Shown here piece by piece: positions 17,440 to 26,997 of a stretch of 64,000 bases of DNA. The first letter of the stretch is position 1; the number at the start of each line of letters is the position of its first letter. Below the pieces are notes generated by a model. It was given only the letters and a program-made list of their open reading frames with translations, made no database searches and was not told the DNA's origin. The translations under genes and the position numbers were made by a program. Location: the NCBI GenBank assembly GCA_034110565.1, contig JAWUYY010000030.1, positions 46,031-110,030 on the forward strand. The letters are read 5' to 3'. The DNA is from Bermanella sp034110565. Its GTDB lineage: Bacteria; Pseudomonadota; Gammaproteobacteria; Pseudomonadales; Oceanobacteraceae.

Positions 17440-18549
17440 TTAACCTTTAAAAGTAAACGGAAAGGCTTGCTGCTTTAAAAAACCGTCGGGGACATAATCC
17501 CCTTTCACACCATAATGATCAGGCCATTCTTTTTGGCCACGCACAGCGGTGCCTAAAATATAATCAATAAATGAAAAGTGGGCGGCATAGTTTTTATCAA
17601 TCGCCGCCTCATCAGAAGCATGATGCCAATGATGAAACTGCGGTGTTACAAAAATATATTTAAGCGGCCCAAAATTAATTTTCACATTGGCATGATTAAA
17701 CACCGCCTGAAATCCCACTATAATCACGTAGGTATCAATCACTGCCTTATCAAAGCCTAACAAGAAAATAGGCGTTAATACCATTGAGCGTGTAATCAGT
17801 AACTCTATAATATGCTGACGAGAACCCGCTAACCAGTCCATGTGTTTGACACTGTGGTGCACTGAATGTAAACGCCAGAACAACGGCACTTCGTGATAAA
17901 TACGATGAAAAATATACTGGGCTAAATCAGCAACCAGTAAAATTAAGAACAATTGCAGCGGAAACCATAATCCAGAAATAAACGCTTGAGTATCTTCATT
18001 AATTGCCCAACCAAACGCTTGATTCACAAATTGATTAACAACTAGCAATGCAAAACCAATCAATAGGTGATTGACAAAAAAGTGATCAAAGTCGGTTTTC
18101 CAATAAGGCCTAAATATGGCTTGTTTACGAAACGGGAGTATTTTTTCAATGAATACAAAGATAAGGGTCGAGCCTAGCAAATCAAGAATAAACCAATCAA
18201 GCCCAATATAGGGCGTGTTATCTGGAAAATCCCCAACAGGTACTCTATGCCCACCTAACGCAATAGCACCCGCTACAAAAATCCAGGCCACAGTACCCAG
18301 ACGCTTATTTTTATTACGCACAAAATTAAGCAAACCTAAACTGCCGGCCACCACCAACCCATAAAATAAAACAATACGTAAAATAGCTACGTCATAGTTT
18401 TTACGTAGCTCAGGTGTAGTGAGGTATTCAGGAAAGTGGAACGCAATAACGCCAAGAAAACCTAAAATCGCTAAAAAACAGGCTATGTAGCCACTCACCT
18501 GGCCTTGGCCAATTTGTAAGTGGCCTTCTTTGAAAATTCGATTAAGCAT
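17440..18549 (-). CDS. Sterol desaturase / fatty acid hydroxylase superfamily membrane protein
   Basis: 369 residues with several predicted transmembrane helices in the N-terminal two-thirds. The histidine motifs of the di-iron membrane hydroxylases are visible: HRIYHEVPLFWRLHSVHHS and, near the C-terminus, FHHWHH, with a third HAN between. Members hydroxylate or desaturate lipids, but the substrate here cannot be named. AAAGGA lies five bases before ATG 18547-18549. It lies near oleate hydratase, which may hint at lipid modification, but they are not in one operon. Confidence 0.88.
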   Translation of the reverse strand: MLNRIFKEGHLQIGQGQVSGYIACFLAILGFLGVIAFHFPEYLTTPELRKNYDVAILRIVLFYGLVVAGSLGLLNFVRNKNKRLGTVAWIFVAGAIALGGHRVPVGDFPDNTPYIGLDWFILDLLGSTLIFVFIEKILPFRKQAIFRPYWKTDFDHFFVNHLLIGFALLVVNQFVNQAFGWAINEDTQAFISGLWFPLQLFLILLVADLAQYIFHRIYHEVPLFWRLHSVHHSVKHMDWLAGSRQHIIELLITRSMVLTPIFLLGFDKAVIDTYVIIVGFQAVFNHANVKINFGPLKYIFVTPQFHHWHHASDEAAIDKNYAAHFSFIDYILGTAVRGQKEWPDHYGVKGDYVPDGFLKQQAFPFTFKG

Positions 18550-18897
18550 GAATCCTTTCCTAAATTATTACTCTGATAATTAAATCTACAATAGCAAAGT
18601 GCCGAGACTTGGTCATATTTGATTTCTTGACCTGAACACAGAAAGTAGGTTTGCACTCCACCTACCTCTATTAAACTATTTGCAACATCCACCACATTAA
18701 TAAATCTTACCGTTATGGTCACAATACTATGTGTACCATCAGTTGCTAACAGTAATGACATCACCTACCACTACACTACCTGAAGTGTCATGTGTAAAAT
18801 TTTTTATTACTAACATTTTCTGTATCGTCATATATGTCATCGCGGAAGGATAAATTAAGGTGTTCCTATTTATATTAACCCCACAGTCGAAAATAAC
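18550..18897. other. 348-base intergenic region
   Basis: No supportable gene. An 89-codon minus-strand frame (18495-18764) covers part of it, but it overlaps the hydroxylase start by 55 bases and no family is recognisable. The sequence is AT-rich and should contain the promoter of the hydroxylase gene. Confidence 0.4.
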
Positions 18898-19881
18898 TCA
18901 CACAGTAAACGCTTTCTTGATTAACTCATAACTGCGTTTTCTATCTTCTAGGTAATACATATTAGTGACTATCATCACTTCATCTAACTGAAACTGCTGC
19001 GCAATGCTTGTTATCTTCGTTTTAACTTGCTCAGGCGTACCCACTGCTCGTAATGCACTCCTACTTTTCATGAACTCAGCTAATTGCGGCGAAACCGGAT
19101 ACAGCCTCGCTTCATCTGGTGTCAGAAATGAACCAGCACTATGACCGGTAATAAAACGATAAAAGTTAATATCAAATGTTTTTTGTAGCAGTAATGCATG
19201 TTCTTGTGTGTCCGCACAAAAGACACTTATGGTTAGCATGGAATACGGCATTTTATATAACGCGCTGGGTTTAAAGTTATCACGATAGTATGTCATGAAC
19301 TCTGGCTGCGCTTGAGGGTTAATAAAGGCAGCTAGGTTATAGGGCAAGCCGCGCTGAGCGGCTAATTTCGCACTATCAGGGCTAGAGCCTAACATCCACA
19401 CAGGAATCTCTTCCGCAGGCTTAGGACTGACAAGTGGCTCAGTTTGATCTTGCCACAAGTACTCGCTGAGCTTTGCTACCAACTGAGGAAAAGCTTCAAA
19501 CTTAGGTCGACCATCTGTTGCCAATGCTCGTGCCGTGCTCATATCCGCACCAGGGGCACGACCAACGCCCAAATCAATACGACCTGGATACAAATTAGAT
19601 AATACCGAAAACACCTCTGCAATTTTGTAAGGGCTATAATGAGGCAGCATAATACCGCCCGAGCCTAACCTTATATGACGTGTAGCGGCTCCTAGTGCTG
19701 CCAACAGTATTTCAGGCGCACTACCGGCGACCGAAGGAAAAGCATGGTGCTCTGACACCCAAAAACGCTCATAGCCTAGGTTTTCACACCACTTAGCCAT
19801 CTCTAAGGTTTCTTGTAATGCCTGAGCAGCCTTTTCTCTGCCTTGTGCCATTGATTGATCGAGTACTGATAACTTTAACAT
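18898..19881 (-). CDS. LLM-class flavin-dependent oxidoreductase (luciferase-like)
   Basis: 327 residues with the bacterial-luciferase-like TIM-barrel signature: KLSVLDQS at the start, YERFWVSEHHAFPSVAGSAPEILLAALGAAT, then IRLGSGGIMLPHYSPYKIAEVF and RIDLGVGRAPGADM. It is the MsnO8/YhbW-type subgroup, whose members use reduced FMN to oxidise unknown small organic substrates. QRGLPYNLAAFINP matches the middle of this family. It is monocistronic, and its physiological substrate is unknown. Confidence 0.9.
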   Translation of the reverse strand: MLKLSVLDQSMAQGREKAAQALQETLEMAKWCENLGYERFWVSEHHAFPSVAGSAPEILLAALGAATRHIRLGSGGIMLPHYSPYKIAEVFSVLSNLYPGRIDLGVGRAPGADMSTARALATDGRPKFEAFPQLVAKLSEYLWQDQTEPLVSPKPAEEIPVWMLGSSPDSAKLAAQRGLPYNLAAFINPQAQPEFMTYYRDNFKPSALYKMPYSMLTISVFCADTQEHALLLQKTFDINFYRFITGHSAGSFLTPDEARLYPVSPQLAEFMKSRSALRAVGTPEQVKTKITSIAQQFQLDEVMIVTNMYYLEDRKRSYELIKKAFTV

Positions 19882-20334
19882 CTACGCCACCTACAAATGA
19901 GTGACGCTACATTAGCCTCTAATTGAAAGAGCCTCAATAATGAATAATAGGATGCTGTGTTGTCTCACTAGTATCAGTCAGTAACAACGGGGATAGCATG
20001 TGACGAATATGATAGAAAACGACCGATGCAATGAGTGTATGGTGTTCAAGTATCCATATGACGGATAACATTGATACTGGACCCTAATCTCGCGGTAGCA
20101 GCTGCCCATAAGCTCAGAGAATGCTTTAAGCGACCTTTTCTAGCAACTGTAGAATAGAAGCTGCTTTCAGCTAGCCTTGTAGAAAACAGGTTTAGATCGA
20201 AAACATACGAGTACGATAATCTCGCTCATATACAAAAACCAACAAACAATTTGACACGGTAGAACTCTGCCAATAGATGCAAAGTCAAAATAAATTCGAT
20301 AATATGAATATGAAACTCAAACCAAGGAAAAACC
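19882..20334. other. 453-base intergenic region
   Basis: Between divergent genes. I found no open frame worth reporting and no recognisable remnant. The only signal is a TTGACA-type promoter near its right end (20251-20279). Confidence 0.4.
20251..20279 (+). promoter_or_regulatory. Possible sigma70 promoter
   Basis: A perfect TTGACA at 20251-20256, 17-base spacer, then TAGATG at 20274-20279 (a weak -10), 55 bases before the following small membrane protein gene. Confidence 0.35.
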
Positions 20335-20697
20335 ATGATTACTTATTTTTATTGGATTCTGATACTCGCTCTTACCCTAACTTCATTATATGTATTAGGC
20401 ATTAAATTAAATAAATGGAAACCCGCTAGTATCGTCGCCATAAGTGTTTTTCTTATTGGTAGTGGCGCGTATTTCTTTCATTTTCAACAAGTGTTTGTAA
20501 AGAATTGGGGCGGCGTGATGACGGTATCCGTACCAGAAGGCCACGAGCATATGATGGCTACTTGGAAAAATGATAATCTCTGGCTAGAAAGCTATGAAGC
20601 CGAAACCAATACATGTCATTTCAGAGAATACTCAAAAGGTGCTGTTTTGGAAGGAAAGGTGCTCATTAAGAACTGTAATCCATTAATGGCTAAGTAG
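20335..20697 (+). CDS. Small membrane protein of unknown function
   Basis: 120 residues. Two predicted transmembrane helices (about 3-21 and 31-50) are followed by a periplasmic domain of about 65 residues with strands and two cysteines (TNTCHFREY and IKNCNP) that could form a disulfide. AAGGA precedes ATG 20335 by five bases. It is convergent with fliD through a shared terminator and is not obviously flagellar. No family was recognised. Confidence 0.65.
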   Translation: MITYFYWILILALTLTSLYVLGIKLNKWKPASIVAISVFLIGSGAYFFHFQQVFVKNWGGVMTVSVPEGHEHMMATWKNDNLWLESYEAETNTCHFREYSKGAVLEGKVLIKNCNPLMAK

Positions 20698-20715
20698 AGT
20701 TTAGGTACTAACGCT

Positions 20716-20750
20716 AACTAAGTGGTATAAAAAAATACCACTTAGTTTTT
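20716..20750. terminator. Bidirectional terminator between the membrane protein gene and fliD
   Basis: AACTAAGTGGTAT and ATACCACTTAGTT form a 13-base perfect stem around a loop of A residues, with a T-run on the plus strand. It can serve both convergent genes. Confidence 0.8.
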
Positions 20751-20815
20751 CACCAAAGATAAATCGTACATAAATTAAAGCTTTAAAATAAATAAAAAAT
20801 TTATAATTGTTTTAT

Positions 20816-23800
20816 CTATTTATTGGCATTTGCCATAGCTTCAAATTGCTGTGTTAAATAATTCTCTGTGGTTTTTAGCGTCGCTATAATAGCGTCATTA
20901 TATAAAAACTGTGACTTCAAACGCGCTTCCGTTGCGGAAATACGTGCCTCAAAACTTTCACGGTCTGCAGCCAAGTTTTCGTTTTGTGTATCTAATGTAT
21001 TGAATTTTGTTGCAAGGATACCACGACTTGGATCCAGCACATTCTGCATCAAATCTTTTAATTGATCAGCAATACCCGTTACATAGGTGACACTTCCTCT
21101 ATTACCAAGGGCTCCGCCTTCTATTTTAATACGAATACCGCTAGCATCATCTATATTACCATCTTGAGCTTTACCGGGCTCACCTTCACCTTGGCCTTTA
21201 ATAAAACCAAATACATCAGACGCGGCACTTGAAATCTCTTTAATTAATACTTCAGACCCGGCACCCGTAGTTTTAGAAATAATACCAATGGTGCCATAAG
21301 CAGAAGATGTTAAATCGTCGGTATAATCTACCTTAACTTCCAGTTTTTCTGCTTTTATTTCAGTATTTTTATTAATTGCATCTTCTATTGCAGTAGCTAA
21401 TGCGGCACCTGTACCGTAAGTGCCTTGTGTAACAGAAATAACCGCTTCAAATCCATCTAATTCAATCGTAAATTCGTTATTAGTAGCATCAATTACCACA
21501 GGGCCAGCTTCGACCTGTGTTTGATTTGCGACATAATAACCATTACTTGCCGCTGTATTACCGTTTTGTGCGGTTAAATATTGCCCATTGCCTTTTGCGT
21601 CTACACCATTGATTGTACCGGCAACATCTTTTCCCGTTTCTACTTTGGTTTCTGTACCATCAGGCTCATGCATACCCAGAAATGAAATAGCGGCTGAGTC
21701 TAAGTTTGCAAATGCAACCGTTGATCCATTTCCGCCAACATTGAAAATTAAACTTCCCTTATCTGTCTGTGCATCATATTCGTATGAAACTTCAGCTGTA
21801 GTATCAGATCCAAATTTAATTTCATCATCCATGCCTAATGCATCAAAACCTGCGTTATAAGATGTATCTAAAGCTGGTAGACCTAAAGTAGATTGAGCAT
21901 TTACATCGGCATTTTTAATCTCAATTTGTGCAGCACTACCGAACATGGCTGATGTTTTAACCCCATTACGCGAAACTGTTTCAAAATAGATTTGATCAGA
22001 ACTGTCCAATTTGGCGACAATATCACCCGCTTGGAATTGGCCGTTATTTAATACGGCTAAATCTAACGCTTGCTGCACTGCACTCAATGAATCTGTTTTA
22101 TCACCACTACTGGCATCCGTATTTACATCTACATTTAATGTAATACCATCAACAACTAAATCAAACGTCGCATTATTCGCGCCGCTAAAATCAACACCGC
22201 CAGCAATAACAGCTCCACCAGAAGTAGTGGCACCTTGACCATCACTCACCACCTGAATGTATTGATCCGATCCTTCTGTATTAGTTACTAACTCTAAACC
22301 ATTACCAGAACCCAACTGTGCCGTTACAACACCCGCACCATAAACCGCATCTAGTTTTGCTTGAATATCGGTAATATTATTACCGCTATCGGCATCAAGT
22401 AATATATTTTGCTCATTACCATTCACATTCAGTGTAAAACCAGTGTTGGCTGCACTAAAGTCTATATTGGTAGAAATATCACGCGTGCCCTCTACGGTCT
22501 TTGCACCAGAAACCATTCCCGATAAATTAGCATCACCAGCTAAGTCTGTATTAATAGCCGCTTGTAATGCAGCAGCTAAATCGTTACCGGTTAAGTACGT
22601 TCCTGCTGGCAGGCTAACTGTATTAGCACTGGTGGTACCATCAAGCGACAATTGAAATTCAACATTTGAACCAAACGTCAAACCTGGATCTTTACCGTTT
22701 GCTTGTACACCGTTAGTTTCATCTAAGCCTAATGCTATATCCGTTGCACTATTGCCAGAAGCAACAATCTCAATTGAATCCGTGGCGCTTGGACTGGTCG
22801 TGGTAAATACTAGTTTATCGTTCTCATTAAAACTTGCTATGACACTACCATTTAAGGCAGTCGCATCCACCGCCGTTTGAATGGCTTGTAATGTATCGTT
22901 ACGATCACCATATATACCATCACCATTTAAATCGTTACCGTCAGCATTTAAATTTACAGTGACTGCCTCAGCCGCCCCGCCATTTAAGCTAATCGAAAAT
23001 GTTGCATTCGATGATGAGAAATTTATTCCACGATCTTCATCAATATTCTGCAAGCCAGGTATCGTTGATGCGCCATAACCATTGAAATACTCATTACTTA
23101 ATGATGATAATGCAATACCGTTAAATGGACCTTCTCCTAGTGAAGAAAAACCTAATGTGTTAGCTGTATTAGTATCAACAGAAGTAAAATAAACTTGTGA
23201 GCTAGAGCCAAAGGTATTCGAGGCTATATTAAATGACTTATTAGTCGGATCATATTCAACGGTAGAACTGTAACCTCTATCTTTAAAATCCTTTGCGCTA
23301 TTAATTTGTAACTGAATCTCAGCTGCTAATTCATCACCAGATGCATAATTACCTTGAGTCAAGCTAATCGCAGCTGTTTTTCCATTTAAGTTTATGGAAA
23401 ACTCATCATTCGTATCATCAATTAGCACAGAAGACAAAAAGTCTAAAGCATTAACGCTACCGCCTTCATATACACCTTTAGTTGCCAATTGGGTTACATT
23501 AATATCATAAGTACCCGGCTTTGAATTAACCGATTCGTTTAAGAAACTAATTTGATTATCTGTTGAAAAACCTTGATCGGCAAAGACACCAATTACAGCT
23601 TGGCGGTCCTCATTTAAGCCTTTAAGAAATAGGCTGGCATCAAATTTTAATTTGAAGCTATCGTTTTGGTCGGTATAAATACCTAATTCAGTAAACGAAC
23701 GAAAGCTAGTTCCTGTAATACCGGAAACCGTACTGCTCATAATATTTTTAATTTGGGTATTAATTGTACGCAAAGTGCTATCACCTAATAGCAAACTACC

Positions 23801-24769
23801 TGTACTAGATGAGTCATCAAACTTGGTTAAATCCTTATATACTTCTTGAAATCCATTATACGCCTCAATCATATCCTGTACTTTTTCGGATATGCCAGAA
23901 ATATCAGGGCCAACTGTAATAGAAACACTGGTCCCTACATCCTCACCTTTCAAACTTAACGTCACGCCATCAATAACTTCTGTCACTTCATTACTTGATC
24001 GAGTAATAGCCAAACCATTCACACTAATTAGTGCATCTGTGCCCTGTTGTGTCTCAGTTAAATTTGAACCAGGTGTATCTTGATTTTTATTATAAGCGAA
24101 CGCAGAAATACCTGATGTGGCTAACGCTCCATTTTCATCTTTAGCAACTATTTCCATACTAAAGTCTTCACCAGTCTCTTCACTGGTTAATTGTAAAACA
24201 TAGCCAGTACCATCGTTTACAATCGATGCTTTTACACCTGCATCTTGTTTGTTAATTTGGTCCCTTAATGACGCTAAACTATTTTGCCCATCTACTAGTT
24301 CAACAGTAAATGTACCGGCTTCAGGGTTAGATTCAAAGTCGTCATATCCACCACCACTAAGGTAATTCGTATTACCAATAGTAAAAACTAACTCACCGTT
24401 ACCTACCGATTCAGTAGTACTTGTAAATGATGTTGAAACCAGTGAGTGTGCTTTTGCTGTACGCTGAACCTCAACATTATACGTCCCTGTTGGAGCGGAT
24501 GATGTTGCCGTTGCCGTTAAAATAGAATCATCAGATGATTCGGCATTTGTGGCGCCTATGTTATCGCTGTTCGATAAAGCAACAATGGCCTCAGAAAAAT
24601 CATAAAGCTTACTCTGAATTTCACCATAGGCAGAAATTTTGGCATCGATGATGTCTTGCTGGGTGTTAAGACGAAACTCACCTGCGGCTTTGTCAGCATT
24701 TATAATGCTTTCAACCAAGTCACTGGTTAGTAAATCGGAGCCTATACCGAGTGATTCAATAGCCGCCAT
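20816..24769 (-). CDS. fliD: Flagellar filament cap protein FliD, greatly enlarged
   Basis: 1317 residues; typical FliD is about 450-680. The N-terminus (MAAIESLGIGSDLLTSDLVE) and first 400 residues match FliD, including the FliD-N region with PTGTYNVEVQRTAKAHSLVS and DMIEAYNGFQEVYKDLTKFD. The end (AADRESFEARISATEARL, then FEAMANANK) is the FliD C-terminal coiled coil. Between about 450 and 1130 lie at least six related modules with a core like F-x-I-x-L-(N/D)-G followed by an A-x-x-I/L-x-x-x-I-N helix, starting near 455, 590, 705, 778, 868 and 1100. They resemble flagellin hook IN motifs. The start ATG 24769 has GGGAGG upstream; the longer frame begins at a TTG. A sigma28 promoter precedes it. 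FliD normally sits with flaG and fliS; no fliS is seen. Confidence 0.95.
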   Translation of the reverse strand: MAAIESLGIGSDLLTSDLVESIINADKAAGEFRLNTQQDIIDAKISAYGEIQSKLYDFSEAIVALSNSDNIGATNAESSDDSILTATATSSAPTGTYNVEVQRTAKAHSLVSTSFTSTTESVGNGELVFTIGNTNYLSGGGYDDFESNPEAGTFTVELVDGQNSLASLRDQINKQDAGVKASIVNDGTGYVLQLTSEETGEDFSMEIVAKDENGALATSGISAFAYNKNQDTPGSNLTETQQGTDALISVNGLAITRSSNEVTEVIDGVTLSLKGEDVGTSVSITVGPDISGISEKVQDMIEAYNGFQEVYKDLTKFDDSSSTGSLLLGDSTLRTINTQIKNIMSSTVSGITGTSFRSFTELGIYTDQNDSFKLKFDASLFLKGLNEDRQAVIGVFADQGFSTDNQISFLNESVNSKPGTYDINVTQLATKGVYEGGSVNALDFLSSVLIDDTNDEFSINLNGKTAAISLTQGNYASGDELAAEIQLQINSAKDFKDRGYSSTVEYDPTNKSFNIASNTFGSSSQVYFTSVDTNTANTLGFSSLGEGPFNGIALSSLSNEYFNGYGASTIPGLQNIDEDRGINFSSSNATFSISLNGGAAEAVTVNLNADGNDLNGDGIYGDRNDTLQAIQTAVDATALNGSVIASFNENDKLVFTTTSPSATDSIEIVASGNSATDIALGLDETNGVQANGKDPGLTFGSNVEFQLSLDGTTSANTVSLPAGTYLTGNDLAAALQAAINTDLAGDANLSGMVSGAKTVEGTRDISTNIDFSAANTGFTLNVNGNEQNILLDADSGNNITDIQAKLDAVYGAGVVTAQLGSGNGLELVTNTEGSDQYIQVVSDGQGATTSGGAVIAGGVDFSGANNATFDLVVDGITLNVDVNTDASSGDKTDSLSAVQQALDLAVLNNGQFQAGDIVAKLDSSDQIYFETVSRNGVKTSAMFGSAAQIEIKNADVNAQSTLGLPALDTSYNAGFDALGMDDEIKFGSDTTAEVSYEYDAQTDKGSLIFNVGGNGSTVAFANLDSAAISFLGMHEPDGTETKVETGKDVAGTINGVDAKGNGQYLTAQNGNTAASNGYYVANQTQVEAGPVVIDATNNEFTIELDGFEAVISVTQGTYGTGAALATAIEDAINKNTEIKAEKLEVKVDYTDDLTSSAYGTIGIISKTTGAGSEVLIKEISSAASDVFGFIKGQGEGEPGKAQDGNIDDASGIRIKIEGGALGNRGSVTYVTGIADQLKDLMQNVLDPSRGILATKFNTLDTQNENLAADRESFEARISATEARLKSQFLYNDAIIATLKTTENYLTQQFEAMANANK

Positions 24770-24809
24770 GGAGCCTCCCAAAAACGCATGTCATAAAGTG
24801 ATGTAGTAC

Positions 24810-24836
24810 ATATCGGCCAGTTGTGCAAAAACTTAA
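24810..24836 (-). promoter_or_regulatory. Sigma28 (FliA) promoter of fliD
   Basis: On the minus strand: TTAA (rc of 24833-24836), exactly 15 bases, then GCCGATAT (rc of 24810-24817). The consensus is TAAA-N15-GCCGATAA. It is 41 bases before the chosen fliD start. Confidence 0.75.
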
Positions 24837-24991
24837 CCTGAGATTGAAAAAGTTTGTTATCCATCAGAGTCTTATTATTCAATATCCTTGCCAAGTTCAC
24901 ATTACATTTACATTCAAGTATCTGGTTTAAGCGCCGATAAAAGTTTAGGGCACAAAACCTGCTTTATTACTTTGAAAATGGAGACTTAAAT

Positions 24992-25573
24992 ATGAATACA
25001 CAGTCAATTCCGTACTTATTTCCTAGTAATGAAAGCCAATCGTGCTCCACAGGTCAGATTATCTGGCTATTTGGTTTATCTGGTGCAGGTAAGTCATCCA
25101 TTGCCCAACAAGCTCAAGATATACTTAAAAGTTATAATAAAACTTGTTTTATTCTAGATGGTGATGATTTGAGATCAGGGCTTAACTCCGACCTAGGATT
25201 TAGCGAACAAGACCGCTGCGAAAATATTCGTCGTGCAGCTGAAACAGCCATATTACTGTCCCGTACCTGCGATATCGTAATTTGTACTTTTATTACCCCA
25301 AAGCAAGAATACCGAGACCTTGTCAAACACACATTCAAAGAGCACACACATCACGCTGTATGCATAAACACACCCTTAAGCGAATGTGAAAAACGTGATA
25401 CAAAAGGGTTATATAAAAAGGCAAGAAATGGTGATGTGCAGCATTTTACCGGCATAAGTTCGCCGTATGATTTCCCAGAAGAGAGCACTACCTGCATTGA
25501 AACCATCAATACCAGCGCACAGGAAGCGGCATGGCAATTATTACTATCCGTAAGCCCTGATCTTATAAAGTAA
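24992..25573 (+). CDS. cysC: Adenylyl-sulfate (APS) kinase
   Basis: 193 residues, the length of stand-alone CysC. It phosphorylates adenosine 5'-phosphosulfate to PAPS, the donor for sulfotransferases. The Walker A loop is GLSGAGKSS near residue 30. LDGDDLRSGLNSDLGFSEQDR matches the substrate loop, ENIRRAAETA follows, and GLYKKARNGDVQHFTGISSPYDFPE is the C-terminal APS-binding lid. GGAG lies before ATG 24992. It is the only plus-strand gene in the glycan block and overlaps the SDR gene tail to tail by 11 bases. No ATP sulfurylase or PAPS reductase is nearby, so it may serve the sulfotransferase at 33272 rather than cysteine synthesis; that is inference. Confidence 0.93.
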   Translation: MNTQSIPYLFPSNESQSCSTGQIIWLFGLSGAGKSSIAQQAQDILKSYNKTCFILDGDDLRSGLNSDLGFSEQDRCENIRRAAETAILLSRTCDIVICTFITPKQEYRDLVKHTFKEHTHHAVCINTPLSECEKRDTKGLYKKARNGDVQHFTGISSPYDFPEESTTCIETINTSAQEAAWQLLLSVSPDLIK

Positions 25574-26297
25574 ACCCATCATCTATAATAATATTTTGGC
25601 CCGTAATATAGCGAGACTGTTCTGATAGTAAAAATACAATACTGCCCATGACGTCTTCAGCTAATAGCATTCCCTTTCCATGGGTTTGATTTTTGTATTT
25701 TGTTAGAAACATTTCAGGCTGTTTATCAAAGATACCACCTGGACTAACGCTATTCACCCTAAAGTCACTGTCACTTACAAATTCAGAAACATATTTATTA
25801 AGATGAATAATGGCAGATTTTATAGCTGCATATTCTACCGGCATTGTCATATGTGTGTTTTTATAGATACTAAAATCAGGGGCAACAACACCATAAATAG
25901 ATGCTAAATTTACCAGGGATAATGGTGTCTTACACCTTTTAAAATAAGCAGCAGACTGTTGCATTACTAAAAATGCACTACCCAAGTGAAGGTTTAAATT
26001 TTCATTAAAGCTAGCAAAACTCACATCAAAAAAAGATTTCCCATAATTTGAACTTCTAGGGTACGTACAATTAACAACACCACTAATATTCAAATCATCA
26101 GAAAATAAACCCTTAACTTCGTCTTCATTTGTAATATCTATATTATGGCAAACAATATTTTTATATTCATCAAGCAAGGATTCTGTATTCAAATCAACTG
26201 CAATTACGTTACCTTGTTGATCTCTAATCGCTTTAATAACTTCGCGACCTAGCAATCCAGAGGCACCCAAAACTAAAATCAATTTATCTTTTAACAT
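25563..26297 (-). CDS. SDR-family oxidoreductase of the nonulosonic acid cluster (PtmA-like)
   Basis: 244 residues. Rossmann start LILVLGASGLLGREVI (the T/V-G-A-S-G-x-x-G nucleotide motif), an NxxS region LVNLASIYGVVAP, catalytic Tyr-x-x-x-Lys as EYAAIKSAIIHLNKY, and SPGGIF after it, as in classical SDRs; the end GQNIIIDDGFTL is typical. In Campylobacter an SDR of this kind (PtmA) belongs to the legionaminic acid locus, where its exact step is not clear to me. Its start overlaps the end of the CMP-transferase gene by 14 bases, so it is translationally coupled as the last gene of the operon. Confidence 0.85.
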   Translation of the reverse strand: MLKDKLILVLGASGLLGREVIKAIRDQQGNVIAVDLNTESLLDEYKNIVCHNIDITNEDEVKGLFSDDLNISGVVNCTYPRSSNYGKSFFDVSFASFNENLNLHLGSAFLVMQQSAAYFKRCKTPLSLVNLASIYGVVAPDFSIYKNTHMTMPVEYAAIKSAIIHLNKYVSEFVSDSDFRVNSVSPGGIFDKQPEMFLTKYKNQTHGKGMLLAEDVMGSIVFLLSEQSRYITGQNIIIDDGFTL

Positions 26298-26997
26298 CCC
26301 TAGCCTCTAATATACTTTCTGCCAACATAAAATCGTAGATATCATCAATATCCACAGCTCTTTCTTTGGGCACATATATACATGAAATATTTCCGGAAAA
26401 CAGCCCTGTATTACTCATGATAAAATCAGGTGTAGTCACATACACAGAGGTCGTAATATCAAATACTTCTGGTGCATCCTGACGACGAATAACATTATTT
26501 TCTGGTGCAACAACCAGCTCAATAAAACCTTTATCATTCATTTTAACCATATTGAAATACGGGCTACGACTTGCAGGAGTAACCGCAATACAGACATCCG
26601 ACTGACTCGATTTCAGTTTAGCAACCGCTAAATTAACATCCTCAACTGACCGCAGTGGACTTGTTGTCGGTAAACTAATAAATTGACTAAACTCCCCTAT
26701 ATTATTTTTAACCCATGTAACCGCATGCTGCCAAGATAACCATTCAGGACTTTCATCCGTTGCTAATACATTAGGTCTTTCTATAACATTTACACCTAAG
26801 CTTTTAACAAATTCAGAAATTTCACGATCATCTGTCGATACAAATAAATCATCTATTTCATTTGATGAACGCGCTGTTTCTATAGAGTATTGAATTAAAG
26901 GCTTTCCGTTTAATAATTTAATATTTTTTCTTGGTAGTCCTTTTGAACCGCCGCGAGCAAAAATAAATGCTATATTTCTGTGTTCTATGCTTTTCAT
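26284..26997 (-). CDS. legF: CMP-nonulosonic acid synthetase (LegF/PtmB/NeuA type)
   Basis: 237 residues. Cytidylyltransferases of this family activate sialic, legionaminic or pseudaminic acid with CTP before transfer. The nucleotide-binding motif IAFIFARGGSKGLPRKNIK is at the start; PLIQYSIETA, FVSTDDREI and SLPTTSPLRSVEDVNLA follow in the expected order. ATG 26995-26997 overlaps the upstream stop as ATGA, which favours it over the start nine bases further upstream (27006). Family is firm; the exact sugar is inferred from neighbours (LegC-type aminotransferase and PtmE-type gene) to be legionaminic-like. Confidence 0.9.
   Translation of the reverse strand: MKSIEHRNIAFIFARGGSKGLPRKNIKLLNGKPLIQYSIETARSSNEIDDLFVSTDDREISEFVKSLGVNVIERPNVLATDESPEWLSWQHAVTWVKNNIGEFSQFISLPTTSPLRSVEDVNLAVAKLKSSQSDVCIAVTPASRSPYFNMVKMNDKGFIELVVAPENNVIRRQDAPEVFDITTSVYVTTPDFIMSNTGLFSGNISCIYVPKERAVDIDDIYDFMLAESILEARDVKR

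Noticed and set aside
18495..18764. 89-codon minus-strand frame upstream of the hydroxylase-family gene
   Set aside because: It overlaps the start of a well-supported gene by 55 bases with no coupling signal, and no family was recognised.
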